A DNA stretch of 34,952 bases from Paraglomus occultum (Eukaryota; Glomeromycota; Glomeromycetes; Paraglomerales; Paraglomeraceae): assembly GCA_910592205.1 (NCBI GenBank), contig CAJVPJ010000207.1, forward strand, positions 1-34,952. The letters are read 5' to 3'. Under the pieces are notes generated by a model. It saw only the letters and a list, made by a program, of their open reading frames with translations. It was not told where the DNA came from and ran no database searches. Each line of letters begins with the position of its first letter. Position 1 is the first letter of the stretch. This document shows, piece by piece, positions 1-9,997 of this stretch. Both the position numbers and the translations under genes were made by a program.

Positions 1-1555
1 ACACTTTTGGTGCAAGAATGCCTTTATCGTTTGTTCGTTTGCAAAAGAGGGGCTAATTTATCTCAAAACTCAAATTTGTATTTATATCATGTCAGTCCAG
101 TAAACGAAACAAATTTTACAAACATCTAGTGTAAAATGTCGATAAAAATTAACAAGACAGAAAATAATTATTTTCAAAAAAAAAAAAGTATGTTAAATAT
201 AAAAACAACTGATTTCGAGCGAAATATGTTGTTGATTATTGCATTCGAGAACGTTTAGAATTAATGCAGACCGTTGGCATTGGATATAATCTGGAAGTGA
301 GAAGAAAGGTAAAATTAGCTGAAAATCACAGTAACTTGAAAAAACTTGACAGACTCGAGAAACTAATTTGCTCAGATAAGATTCATATCAGCGATATGTC
401 CTCACAAAAAAACCATGTTAGGTAGCACAATAAGTGATCGTTAAATATTACCCCTGAATTTTGTTCCATACCGAAGGCCATACCTTGCTTCCACAACATG
501 CACGGTGCTCGTCTATTTATAGTACGACGATAACAATAAATCTTCATTTATACACGCAGTAATGATCAGAATTCTTTGTTATGACCCGGTCTCGCAGTTC
601 AATAACTCATGTTTGCATTCAACGTATATAGTATCTGATTGATAAGTTATCACATTCTAGACCAATGATATATTAATTCGGTACGTAACACTGCTTTTGA
701 AATTCTGCTTTGTTCTTTTCGTCCTTGTCATTTTTTGAATACTCACGGAATTATATCGCACGTATTCTGATAGGTACGCAATTCTGTAACGAACAGCCTC
801 ATTACATGAGTTACGGGCTGTTCATACAAACTGCCGAAAGCAGAAACAATAGTATGACCCAGTATAGGAAGTTGATTATATCATAATGAACAATGTTTGT
901 TAAATTCTGGGTAAGTAATTAAGTTGTTTGCATATATATGACCTTTATTGAATTCTAGACTTTCGGCAAACTCGACAATTGTTTGCTTTATGCCGAATTA
1001 ATGTATCGAGTACATAACAGTGTCATCTTCTTGTCACAGCTGTTTGTTGTGATGTCCGCCTGACTTTGGGTTATAGCCATTAATGTAAATGGCTATAGAT
1101 TTGGATTTCCTTTTTTAATGTTGCGTGACACTCTTGTGATCAATGTCATTTACATGACGGGTCTGATGACGGGCCATCTGACCAAACTATTTCAGAAACT
1201 TAAACCTTAAAGAAGTTGTATTCTCGTACTGATCAGATCTTGCCACGTTGACAAATACATCGGATTGGTAAAGTGATCAGCATATAATGTATAACCGCTA
1301 GTTGGCAAAATATCGGTAAGGTGAAACTTTGCTGGTTAGACGGAACTATCAACAGGATTTACCACAAAAAAAGGTAGTTATACCATGTTTTTTAAAGTTC
1401 ATATATTTATTTATTTATCCAGGCAGCCAGCATTTCGGAATTATTTATTTATAGCATATTTATCATATGTGAGACCAAGTTAGCGAGAAATTTGCTTAAT
1501 TTTAGGGTTTACCTAACTTTTCATATATCATAGTCAATCCATACGTTATTCTAAT
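1..1555. other. intergenic, no gene recognised
   Basis: AT-rich stretch with frequent stops in all frames and no protein family I recognise. It holds a run of A's near 177-188 and a small perfect hairpin at 1072-1097, listed separately. The last part is the 3' flank of the minus-strand HMG gene that ends at 1630. The left window edge may cut off a neighbouring gene, but no exon can be argued for. Confidence 0.6.
1072..1097. repeat. perfect inverted repeat (10-bp stem, 6-nt loop)
   Basis: TATAGCCATT at 1072-1081 is followed by a six-base loop and its exact reverse complement at 1088-1097. It could form a cruciform or RNA hairpin. No U-run follows as in a bacterial terminator, and no coding gene adjoins it, so no function is assigned. 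Confidence 0.6.
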
Positions 1556-1561
1556 TTTATT
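1556..1561 (-). promoter_or_regulatory. possible polyadenylation signal AATAAA for the 195-aa HMG gene
   Basis: TTTATT on the plus strand reads AATAAA on the minus strand. It lies about 70 bases past the stop codon at 1630, a plausible distance for a fungal 3' UTR. In AT-rich DNA this hexamer is common, so position is the only support. Confidence 0.35.
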
Positions 1562-1629
1562 CTTATAGGTATGCGTAGATCAGCACCAGCCAATAGAAGA
1601 CATATCACATGTTGAAAAAAAAAGATAAT

Positions 1630-2217
1630 TTAGAAGATGTTAATGTAATCATATCCCCCTTCAAAGAGAGGGTATTCTATCTGTGGGGCATACAGGTTAA
1701 GCTCTGAGACTTCCGGAACTTGAATTGTCTGAGGGGGTGACATTATTTCTTCAACCTCCCGCTTTTCAGGTCGCAGAGGATTAACCCGCATCACTGGCTT
1801 CTGCCTCCGCGGGTGAAAGCGATATTGGGGATTACGGGCACAATGGTCCGCTTCCCCCTCTTCTGCGAATTTAGAAAAAAGGCCCCTTTGATCCCCCATG
1901 TTCTTCCAGAGAATCGATGCGACTTTTGTCAAAATGGGCCTGGGAATGGGCCCGATGTGCACCCGGGCGTATTTGGCGAGGGAACACTGAAACTGCATAT
2001 AGCAGTTCAGAGGGCGTTTGGAGGGGTCGATCTGGCGCTGGTAGCCATCGTCTAACGCAAATTTCACCAGCGCGTTGATCGAAATTTGCCGCGCGATGTC
2101 GGTCGGATCACACGGCGATGTGTGTGTTTGTTTTTTTTTATGGATGCCATTATTGGCATCCGATGGCGTGTTGTACTGGCGGATATCGTGTTGGCGGATC
2201 TGGGTTTTTGGGGACAT
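1630..2217 (-). CDS. MATA_HMG-type HMG-box protein (short form, 195 aa)
   Basis: Putative nuclear sequence-specific DNA-binding protein of the fungal MATA_HMG (HMG-box) family. The box spans about residues 67-138: it opens with KRPLNCYM, carries the helix-2 tryptophan at 104 (ILWKN), and ends in the family's tail pattern PQYRFHPRR. A basic stretch (HKKKQ, 26-30) could be a nuclear signal. Just before the box is DIARQISINALV, matching a pre-box motif seen in all four HMG proteins here. The C-terminus is short and ends in an acidic, aromatic segment (EYPLFEGGYDY). The ATG at 2217 is the first in frame, because a stop lies upstream at 2290-2292. There is no intron. It diverges from the next HMG gene at 4299 with about 2 kb between. 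A GGTGTT-type repeat sits directly upstream of the start. Family assignment is firm; the target genes and any mating role are unknown. Confidence 0.86.
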   Translation of the reverse strand: MSPKTQIRQHDIRQYNTPSDANNGIHKKKQTHTSPCDPTDIARQISINALVKFALDDGYQRQIDPSKRPLNCYMQFQCSLAKYARVHIGPIPRPILTKVASILWKNMGDQRGLFSKFAEEGEADHCARNPQYRFHPRRQKPVMRVNPLRPEKREVEEIMSPPQTIQVPEVSELNLYAPQIEYPLFEGGYDYINIF

Positions 2218-2228
2218 TTTTCTAACGA

Positions 2229-2293
2229 CGGGTGTGTTATTGGTGTTATTGGTGTTGTTGGTGTTGTTGGTGTTATTGGTGTAATGGTGTTAT
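2229..2293. repeat. 9-bp minisatellite (GGTGTTRTT) at the 5' edge of the 195-aa HMG gene
   Basis: About six units of GGTGTT followed by ATT or GTT run just upstream of the minus-strand ATG at 2217. On the coding strand this is an AACACC-rich tract in the 5' leader or core promoter. Another frame could translate it as a Thr/Pro/Ile repeat, but that frame does not continue into the HMG box. Confidence 0.7.
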
Positions 2294-4226
2294 TTTCTCG
2301 CAACTTAATGGTGATAATTTTGGTGCTTTTAATCCCAGCGGCCCAAGCAAAGCCTTTTATTACTCGTATTTATTAATTTTTCTTGATTTGTGATACTTTC
2401 CTTCTTCCTGTGTATGCAATTTATCGTTATTATTTTTAAAAATTAAAAGTTATTTTTATCTTGTAACTATTTGTTTGATCGTTGTACGTCGTTATTCGTT
2501 ACCGAATTGGATCACGAGAGCAAGTAATGAGACGTCGTGTCCCACAATGTTTTGGATTACCAATCGGCTAACGTAGCAATTGCAGGTCGGGTGAAGCATA
2601 TACCATATAACAACACTAATTAAGAAACGTTGAGGTGTATCATATTGACATGGGAATAGTCTTGTTAGCCGTGCAGCTTGCTCTTGACAGAAAAGAAAAG
2701 ATCTAAGATAGCTACGGATAATAACGTGCCAGAGGATATGCACAAAAGGTATTGCTGTCTTTAACAGTACTCTACTTAATAAATCTATACAAAGAAACAA
2801 TAATTATTCAACAGACTAATGTGTAGCCTTATTTGAACACAAGGACTCCGAACGCTCCGATGCTCCCAAAACATTGACTTTGCCACAAGCAATATGGCAA
2901 ACAAAAACAACTCAATGACGATTCACACGCTGTAAAGCTTCATCTCGCAGTATATCAAACTAGTTTATCTGGACAGGATAAATCAGTTTCAAAGCCCGGT
3001 AGAATATTTTGGACGAATGTGTTTCCGGAAATAGGTAATTTATGATCATCAGTTATCTATGAATTGCATATGCTACCTGTGTCACAAAACTGTTCAAATC
3101 CCGGTACTGAATGATCGACCGCACATAATAATAACAATAATTCGTCGTAAATAAAGAAATATAACAATAAAATCTTTAGTTTAGCAACCCGCAGTAGCGT
3201 AAAATTCCAACTGTATGGAGCATTAGGTGTGAAACGACATGTATGGCAACATATTGAACATACGGAATTTCTGCTTCGAAATTCTTTGTCTTTCTTCTTT
3301 TCTCCTGACAAGTAAATGGCTTCAGAGAAAATGAAGGGGAATAAAAAAAATTCGGCTTTTATCTTAAAGATAAATTCACCATAATTGTAAATGTTGAAAG
3401 TAAAACTTGTTTAGTTGTTGAACAAAATATGGAATTTTACCTCCGTTCTACTGGAACCAAATTTACCCGCCCTTTCTATGCGTTTTGTTTGTTTCATAAC
3501 CCTTTCTATGTTTAATTATACGTTTGGTTTGTTTCATAGCTATTTTCCGCATTGATGTTCCGGAGAAGTATGACCGACAATGATACAATTATTCTGCATT
3601 TACCGGGCAATTGAAGAGAATAATAGGGTGGTCACTCTAAACACATATGTACGAAAATGGTAAAGAATTCGCGGATGTGTTGGTGATTGGTGAATTAAAG
3701 TTTACCCTTGAGCAATTCATTTACATTGCATTTGGGTTTAAAGCACAAGAATGCAAACACAGCCTTACGCGCTAGTCATTTGCGTATGTTTGATACGTAA
3801 ATTATTAATATAACGTTGTAACACTAGTTATGTCACTGGGACAATTAGTCGAGATAAACGTTGGGGAGTGGGAAGGTAGCACACAACATCAAAGACGATG
3901 ATTGATAAAACTATGCTATTGGGCTTACCCATTTATTTTTGCAGGGAATTTGGGTTACTATAATTGTTGCTAACCCTTTTCTCCTTATTGTGCTATTATT
4001 ATTGATTACTACGCTTAACAGTATAATGGCTACAATGGTTACTAGATCAGGTCCTGAATATACATATGCCACAAGAAATTATTGGTACATTTTCAATATA
4101 AGGGCTCAATTTGCCATATATATGCATGTATTACAATACTGAGGCTCAACAAAGGCGTAACAAATTATAGCCTAACTGTCCTTATTGTTTATATGAACTC
4201 GGGATTGTGTTACTCAAAAGTTAAAA
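2294..4226. other. intergenic between the divergent HMG genes, no gene recognised
   Basis: About 1.9 kb of AT-rich DNA that presumably holds both promoters of the divergent pair at 2217 (minus) and 4299 (plus). Short open frames occur (2492-2800 and 3057-3311 on minus, 3939-4142 on plus), but none resembles a known family or has gene-like composition. A short direct repeat lies at 3470-3538. A T-loop-like string near 3091 does not fold into a tRNA. Confidence 0.55.
3470..3538. repeat. imperfect direct repeat of about 29 bp
   Basis: CCCTTTCTATG followed by CGTTTTGTTTGTTTCATA at 3470-3498 recurs at 3500-3538, where about ten AT-rich bases (TTTAATTATA) sit between the two halves. It looks like a local duplication with a later insertion. 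No role is evident. Confidence 0.6.
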
Positions 4227-4233
4227 TATAAAA
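4227..4233 (+). promoter_or_regulatory. possible TATA box for the 491-aa HMG gene
   Basis: TATAAAA lies 66-72 bases upstream of the ATG at 4299, a normal distance for a eukaryotic core promoter with a short 5' UTR. AT-rich context makes chance occurrence likely, so support is positional only. Confidence 0.35.
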
Positions 4234-4298
4234 TTCATTGGGGGACGCCGCGAGAATTTTTAAACTTCCTGAAAACATTATTAGATAAAAAAACCATC

Positions 4299-5033
4299 AT
4301 GGTAGGCAGCATTCACAAAACTCAAGGAAATTCTAAAGTCTCAAAGAGAACGTCTTCGAATATCCAAAACCGTAGAGCTACTCGTCAGCAGCCAACTATT
4401 TCTTCAAATTCTTCCCTGCCAACTATTTCTTCAAATTCTTCCCTGCCAACTATTTCTTTAAATTCTTCCCTCCCTCTTTCGTTCAACCCCGATAATATCC
4501 CTAAAATTAAAAAACTTCTCAACCTTCACCCACCCCCGTACTCCGTGGAAGAATTATGTGCCAATCGCTTTGTAGGAGAGGATGAAAAGGTTCTACGCCC
4601 ATCGAATTGTTGGATACTTTTTCGAACCTGTGCGGCGCGACGTAGTCGGGAGCTGCCAGAATTTAAAGATATTCAGCAACAGCAACTTTCGGAAATATTT
4701 GCAATGTTATGGGGTGAGTGTAGCGGCGCTGAAAAAGAACAATATCGTCAATTACAACGACAAGTAAAGAAATTGCATCAGCAATATCATAAAGATTGGA
4801 GTTATAAGCCAGCAAGAGGTAATTGTTGGCGAGTTCAAAGAGCACAAGGTGAATATGTTGATAGTCGACCTAACGAAATTCAAGGTTATCAAACCATCCA
4901 AGTGATAACGTTTCAAGTAACGACCAACAACAACGGCAATAACAATAACGATAACATTAACAATAGCGATGGCGATAACATTAACAATAGCGATAACGAT
5001 AACGATAACAACAGCGGCAGCAGCAGCAGCAGC

Positions 5034-5065
<32 letters not shown>

Positions 5066-5774
5066 CGATGATACTCATACGGAAAATAATTACACTTTAA
5101 ACGAAATACGAGGCACCCAATATAACGTCTTAAGTGAAGACAACAACCAATGTAACGGTTGCATTTTTGATACCATGAACCAGTACAACGTTGCCGCTCA
5201 GTCACACACAGTACATATCGTTGAAACTCAGATGGTTCCGCCCTCATACTTGCATGAATCGTTTTCTTGTGTACCCGAGGGACACTCGCAATCCTGGGTA
5301 CAATCACCATTCGCTGAGACCGAAAACTCGCTTTCTTGTGCTTCGTCACCAATATTCCCTCACTGTGCATCACCGACGATGTCAGCTGACGAATATTCGT
5401 TTTTCTCGCCGCTCGCTGAAATTGAACCCCCATTTTCACCTGATGGTAACTCGTTTTTGTCGCCATCCACTGAGATTGAAAACCCATTATCACCCGATGG
5501 TAACTCGTTTTTGTCGCCACCCACTGAGATTGAAAACACATTTTCACCCGATGGCAGCGGCTTGCTTTTGTCGCCACTCACTGAGACCGTAGACCTGCTT
5601 TCCGATATGTCTATATTATTGGGTCAATCGCTTGTCTATGAAACATCACCGACCATGTTATCCGATAACCACACGCATTTGTGGCCAATTTTTGAAACAT
5701 CATATGATGGGTATGCGTCACCACCATTCAATGATGATCTTGTTGATTACCACCAAAATGACGGGTGGACCTAA
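4299..5774 (+). CDS. MATA_HMG-type HMG-box protein with in-frame tandem repeats (491 aa)
   Basis: Putative nuclear DNA-binding protein of the MATA_HMG family, the longest of the four here. Order: Ser/Thr/Asn-rich N-terminus with three 9-residue repeats (PTISSNSSL type, 32-58); pre-box motif HPPPYSVEEL (77-86); HMG box about 100-172 with RPSNCWILF at its start, tryptophan 138 in LWGE, and tail KDWSYKPAR; Asn/Asp/Ser-rich tract (210-263) coded by AAC and AGC runs; then a Pro/Ser/Glu-rich region with about four 18-residue repeats (SPxTEIENxxSPDG, 365-438). The extreme C-terminus is acidic with aromatics. It is a single exon. The ATG at 4299 follows a possible TATA box, and AATAAA lies about 150 bases past the stop. 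The box region is clear; the repeat regions probably vary in length between strains (inference). DNA target and pathway are unknown. Confidence 0.87.
4392..4472 (+). repeat. 27-bp tandem repeat inside the 491-aa HMG gene (3 copies)
   Basis: Copies at 4392-4418, 4419-4445 and 4446-4472. The first two look identical and the third differs at about two bases, which suggests a recent expansion. The unit is a multiple of three, so gain or loss keeps the frame; it encodes a 9-residue Ser/Thr/Asn/Pro unit. Confidence 0.85.
4927..5066 (+). repeat. coding trinucleotide/hexanucleotide tract (AAC/AGC/GATAAC)
   Basis: Runs of AAC, GATAAC and AGC units code for Asn, Asp and Ser in the 491-aa HMG protein (about residues 210-256), including a run of about eleven Asn codons near the end. 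This is the kind of tract that slips during replication while keeping frame. The opposite strand is also open here, giving long but spurious antisense frames. Confidence 0.8.
5391..5612 (+). repeat. 54-bp coding tandem repeat (about 4 units) in the 491-aa HMG gene
   Basis: Period about 54 bp, giving 18-residue units of the form NSFLSPxTEIENxxSPDG at residues 365-438. The two central units are nearly identical. A more diverged unit (SPFAETENSLS) lies upstream around residues 336-346. Many SP dipeptides suggest possible phosphorylation sites, which is inference. Confidence 0.8.
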
Positions 5775-5923
5775 GAAAAAAACATTTAATATATCACATG
5801 CGCTTTTTTTCATAACTTATGGTACAAATTTTTATGACAATTAAGGATAAACATATTTTTATAGGGTTGCTATATTATTATATAGTGCATATATGGACGT
5901 TTATGATGTATTTTTGACTTAAG

Positions 5924-5929
5924 AATAAA
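5924..5929 (+). promoter_or_regulatory. possible polyadenylation signal AATAAA for the 491-aa HMG gene
   Basis: AATAAA about 150 bases past the stop codon at 5774. Plausible position only; the hexamer is frequent in this base composition. Confidence 0.3.
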
Positions 5930-7920
5930 ATTGGACATTTATTACAATGTAATACGAGTGAAAAAATGCATTCTGATCTGTAGCGGTAGACTAGCTAACA
6001 ATTTTTTTTATTTTCACAGCTGCAGCGACCAACACTCTACGAATAATTTTTTATTTTTTGCTTGTAACCCAATATTACCATCGACATGCACACCTTCTCT
6101 TACAGCTACGGCAAACAATCGGTAGAAGCCTAATTGATATCGCAGACTGGGTTTCTAATTTTAGCTTGTGTATCAGGATTCTTTTAATGTAACAAGAACG
6201 AGCTTCCCAATCTATCGCCTTTTGATTTGTCTGGTCAATGAAATGTGTGCACAAAAAACGGATAACGTTTATCATATCACATAGCGTAAAGATGGGATGC
6301 TTATTTCTTAAATGAGATTGTTATGGATAAAGATGGGGATCAAAAAAACCAGTTAAATCATTGTCATTCAAATAACGCCATGAATACATGACGAGTCGCT
6401 GGGGTTTTTTGGGCTGGTGTGCTTATTCGAATGGATATGATTCGATAGTATGGTTCCTCAACATGATGTATAATGAGTCATCCATTTCATTTGTGCAGCG
6501 AGTGTTGAGTCATAGAAGTATCATAACCAGAGAGGTTTGTCAAACAGCTACTGAACTTTGATTACGGAATGTATCACATATTTGGCGTATCCTGATGGAC
6601 AGAAAACTTGGATCGAACAATAAGGTAGAACTTCGAGTATCGAAAAGTTGTTCCATATGTTCGACAAATAAGGTTAGTTCTGTGACGGTACCCGATTTAA
6701 ATTTTCTGACCTCGGAACAAACAGTCAAAGTTGTATGACCTGAAACACAAGCCTTATCCTTAAGAGATGAGGTTCTGATGTGAATCCCAGTTCATTCGAT
6801 ATAGAACATGTGGTGAATGTACAGCTTATTTGAGCGGGCGCATGCATTCTCAGAAAGATTTGCTACCAAACTTCTATTGTGACGCAGTGACGAATGATGG
6901 TGTGTTGTGACGCAATGACAAATGGGCAATGATTAATATTTATATTGAGTATTTTATATTGGGAATTATATTGAGTATTTCGTCGTATCGAGTATTATAT
7001 ATTGAGTATTGTATATTGAGTGTTATATATAAACTCTATTTTATCGGTTGACAATAAAATTACCATAAATATTTATACGCCATTTATCCATTTTTTGTCT
7101 TATCTATAGAGATCCTTTTGAGCTGAAATGCATTATTACGCAAACAGCAATGTTTAAGCAAGGGAAGCAATCAAAGATGATTTGCGATGGACAATCAATC
7201 ATTAGTGTAACAATGACTAAGTAATCAATAACTTTTCCCACAAAAGATAATTTATCTTCTGTCGAAAAGAAAACGAGCATTGTTCAAAAACTGATTGTTC
7301 CGATCGACCTGCATAAGACATATTAAGAACGTTGTTGTCATAGAACAGACCATTGATTCCCCCCCCCCCACTTCCCCCTCAAATGATATTTGATAATCTA
7401 CATTTTGTTTCCCATATAACCAAACTCATCCCGTGTTATCAGGTAAATGTTCCATTTCCAATGTCGCTGGTTATACGATATGACATCACGGAGATAGGGG
7501 GCTAATCCGTCATAATAATAAACAAGCATCATCTGAATGGAAAGGCACTAGCGAAAAGCTGATTCCTATCGGTCGTACAATAGAGAGTTTGAAGTTGTAC
7601 ATTTCATTACATAGTCTTGTCATATTTACGCCCAACATGCTATCTATCAGCATACAATGCGCAATGCTAACCCCCATCATCAGATCTTCTTTCGTGCCTG
7701 AATGGCGCCCCAAAAGATGCTTTCTATTACTATTAAGCACTGTATGCGTATATTTATGTTTATGCGATTACACGTGCCTTATGACTTTTAGGAGTATCAA
7801 ATATTTATCTTATACAAATTCACTTAATGTATGCGTTCCATTATGCATTCTAAATCGGGTAAAAACAACAAACATTTGTCAATGCACCGTATGTATTATG
7901 CCTGTGTGTGAAATTCTGGC
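5930..7920. other. intergenic, no gene recognised
   Basis: Stop-rich AT DNA between the 491-aa HMG gene and the telomere-like block. Visible structure is limited to a duplicated segment at 6877-6926, a degenerate ATATTGAGTATT repeat at 6949-7030, and a C-run near 7360-7370. The longest plus frame (7589-7960) runs into the telomere-like repeat and looks like chance. Confidence 0.5.
6877..7030. repeat. short direct repeat followed by degenerate ATATTGAGTATT tandem repeat
   Basis: TTGTGACGCARTGACRAATG occurs at 6877-6896 and again at 6905-6924, 28 bp apart. After a short gap, about five degenerate copies of an ATTGAGTATT/TATAT unit follow (6949-7030). Simple local amplification is the best reading. 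Confidence 0.6.
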
Positions 7921-7974
7921 TAGGGGTGAGGGTGAGGGTGAGGGTGAGGGTGAGAATTAGAGTTGGGGTTAGGG
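7921..7974 (+). repeat. interstitial telomere-like hexamer array with variant repeats
   Basis: Nine hexamers sit in unbroken 6-bp register: TAGGGG, then TGAGGG four times, TGAGAA, TTAGAG, TTGGGG and TTAGGG. TTAGGG is the canonical telomere repeat of most fungi, and TGAGGG and TTGGGG are classic single-base variants of it. The array is G-rich on the plus strand and followed by more G-runs to about 8015, so it could form G-quadruplexes. Its place between two genes makes it interstitial here. Reading it as a relic of telomere repair or of an old chromosome end is inference. Confidence 0.65.
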
Positions 7975-8939
7975 GGTGAAATGAAATGGGGGTGGGGTGG
8001 AGGTTGGATTTGGGGTATATTCGCAGCATGTATGTAAGTATGTACGGAGGTCCCATTGTGAACAGTCTCCCGATTTACTATTACTAATGCAACGGCGTAT
8101 TTTTCCCTTGTTTCCTTCTCGGCTAAACACCAGTATTTACATGACTGAAAGGTAAAAGAAAATAATCTACTTTACCATCTTTCCCCTGCATGTTTGATAG
8201 TATACGACTACGGCGCATGCCTTTCAAAATGATCCATAAACGGCTGCTAATATTTTACAGTTTACGATTCTATCCCTGCATACATACATTGCAATGCCCT
8301 AGAAGAATCTGCATGCTACCCTTATTCGGACAAAGCAAACCGAAATGACTATATTCTTTCCCTTTTGTTCTTGGCATAACCAACTGCTATCATCAACCTG
8401 AAAATTCGTCGAGCGGACGGACCCCTTCCCCCAATGGTGTGTGTAAATCAATTCTCGATGCGTGCAAAGGGATCACAAAGATTCACGCAATTCTTCTGTC
8501 ACCGAATACATTGATCGTATATACAGTATTCTCTACATTACAACAAGGGTAAATATTGCGCTTACCTAAACGGGATAATTTCACAATTGCCTTGAAAATG
8601 AACCATTTTGAGATTATGGAAGATACGAATGAGAAGCGTGCGCAATGCAAGGTCCGGAAATTAACATATATGTGTTGCAAATGTTGTAATATATAATTAT
8701 ATTATACGGGCCCACCGCGATTGTTTTATAAATAATGCTATAGTATATGTGAGGCATTAAACCTGTGTAATACCAGGTTTTTACGATGATTTTTTATATT
8801 TAATGTACTTTAATCCAGTTTCATGCTTGCCATATTTATTATATATTTATTATATTTAATATATTTATTATAATTTTATTGTTATTTTTATTATATTCAT
8901 CGTGCTGCTATACACTTCTTTGTTTCTGCGGCTGGGTTG
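7975..8939. other. intergenic and upstream region of the 328-aa HMG gene
   Basis: No gene recognised. The first 40 bases continue the G-rich character of the telomere-like block. The end (about 8690-8900) is very AT-rich, with TATTTATTATA-type repeats immediately upstream of the HMG gene; this probably contains its promoter. Confidence 0.5.
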
Positions 8940-8947
8940 TATAAATA
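8940..8947 (+). promoter_or_regulatory. possible TATA box for the 328-aa HMG gene
   Basis: TATAAATA stands 71-64 bases upstream of the ATG at 9011. Another in-frame ATG at 8954 lies only seven bases after the box. If the box is real, transcription would begin after 8954, which favours 9011 as the translation start. Confidence 0.4.
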
Positions 8948-9010
8948 TTGCGCATGCCATTCCCGATTTTTCGCAGAACAACCTCTTTTTTTTGTAACGA
9001 CATTCTCTAC

Positions 9011-9997
9011 ATGAACACTCAAATCAACGAAATTATTTCACGGTATTGCGATCATTCTCCTATAACGCCCGCGATCGCTGAGGAATACCGAGACCTCGAC
9101 CTCATCTACACCCTCATTCAGCACATTCCTCAAATCCCCTTCAAGGTTCCAGATCTCTTAAAGTACATAGAACCAAATCACGAACATGAATCAGCATCTC
9201 AAGAAGGCGAGCGAAAGCAAAAGCGTCCTCCGAACTGTTACTTCATCTTTATGCTCGTTTTTAAAGAATTGCTCAACAGACTGGTAACGGGCGGGAACCA
9301 TAATCTTGACGGGAAAAGGAGGCAAACGTTAGGAGCGAATTTTTGGAACTGTCTCAAAAAAGAGTACCAAGAACCTTACAAAAATGTTGCTGCAATCGCA
9401 GGAAAAGGGTTCCCTCGAATGACGTACGGACGAAAACGCCGAAATGGACGAACCAAGTTTAAGCCGTATGACCCCGAATCAAAAAGGAAACCATCAACGA
9501 AAAAGAATCAACACTCCACAACTTCATCAGCAAACAACAGTACGGCTCCATCAATTGGTGACAGCACAAGTAATCCATCCATTCCGTTAACAGGCAGCAG
9601 CACAAACTCACCGTTTGCATTAGTTAACAATAACGTGATCCCAATTCCACCAGTCGACAATAGCAGCGTAAACTCGGCTTTTCTACCGACCAGCGACGTG
9701 GGCACATCGTCTCTGGCACTCGAGAGCGGCCATATTATATCGCAGGCTCACTTTGACCAATTGCCAGTCGTTGACGATTTGGTATACGTTTTAGAGTTGT
9801 CAGCAATCGGGGATATGGAACCTGGAATACATATGCAGTTTGAAGATTCGCCCGCGGAAGCATCACAAGTGTCAATAAATAACGGGTTTCCTCCAGGGGA
9901 AACGTCAATAGTCGGTTATAATGGTGTGGTTGACTCAATCAACGCACCATATGGCGTAATTCCATATTTCTTCGATGACTACAGTCCTGAGATATAA
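9011..9997 (+). CDS. MATA_HMG-type HMG-box protein (about 328 aa)
   Basis: Putative nuclear DNA-binding protein of the MATA_HMG family. Residues below count from the ATG at 9011. Pre-box motif IPQIPFKVPDLL at 39-50; HMG box about 72-143, opening KRPPNCYFIF, with tryptophan 112 in ANFWNCL, and ending PRMTYGRKRR. The tail lacks the usual proline after the aromatic pair and is instead very basic, running on through 163 (a likely nuclear signal). Residues 165-250 are Ser/Thr/Asn-rich; the C-terminal part is acidic with scattered hydrophobics, ending YFFDDYSPEI, and could be an activation region (inference). An in-frame ATG at 8954 would add 19 mostly hydrophobic or basic residues (347 aa), but a TATA-like box just before it argues for 9011. 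Single exon. AATAAA lies about 200 bases past the stop. Confidence 0.85.
   Translation: MNTQINEIISRYCDHSPITPAIAEEYRDLDLIYTLIQHIPQIPFKVPDLLKYIEPNHEHESASQEGERKQKRPPNCYFIFMLVFKELLNRLVTGGNHNLDGKRRQTLGANFWNCLKKEYQEPYKNVAAIAGKGFPRMTYGRKRRNGRTKFKPYDPESKRKPSTKKNQHSTTSSANNSTAPSIGDSTSNPSIPLTGSSTNSPFALVNNNVIPIPPVDNSSVNSAFLPTSDVGTSSLALESGHIISQAHFDQLPVVDDLVYVLELSAIGDMEPGIHMQFEDSPAEASQVSINNGFPPGETSIVGYNGVVDSINAPYGVIPYFFDDYSPEI

Noticed and set aside
2064-2303. Minus-strand 79-codon frame with Thr/Pro/Ile repeat as an N-terminal extension of the 195-aa HMG protein
   Set aside because: It is in a different frame from the HMG box, and the HMG frame has its own stop at 2290-2292, so it cannot be fused without a splice for which I see no clear signal.
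3060-3130. tRNA gene suggested by GTTCAAATCCC (B-box-like) at about 3091
   Set aside because: The bases on either side do not pair as a T-stem, and no acceptor stem, D-arm or anticodon arm can be built. No other T-loop-like string in the window folds either.
4981-5577. 198-codon minus-strand open frame inside the 491-aa HMG gene
   Set aside because: It is antisense to the repeat-rich coding region. Long Cys and Arg/Tyr runs come from reverse reading of AAC and GATAAC repeats; there is no recognisable domain.
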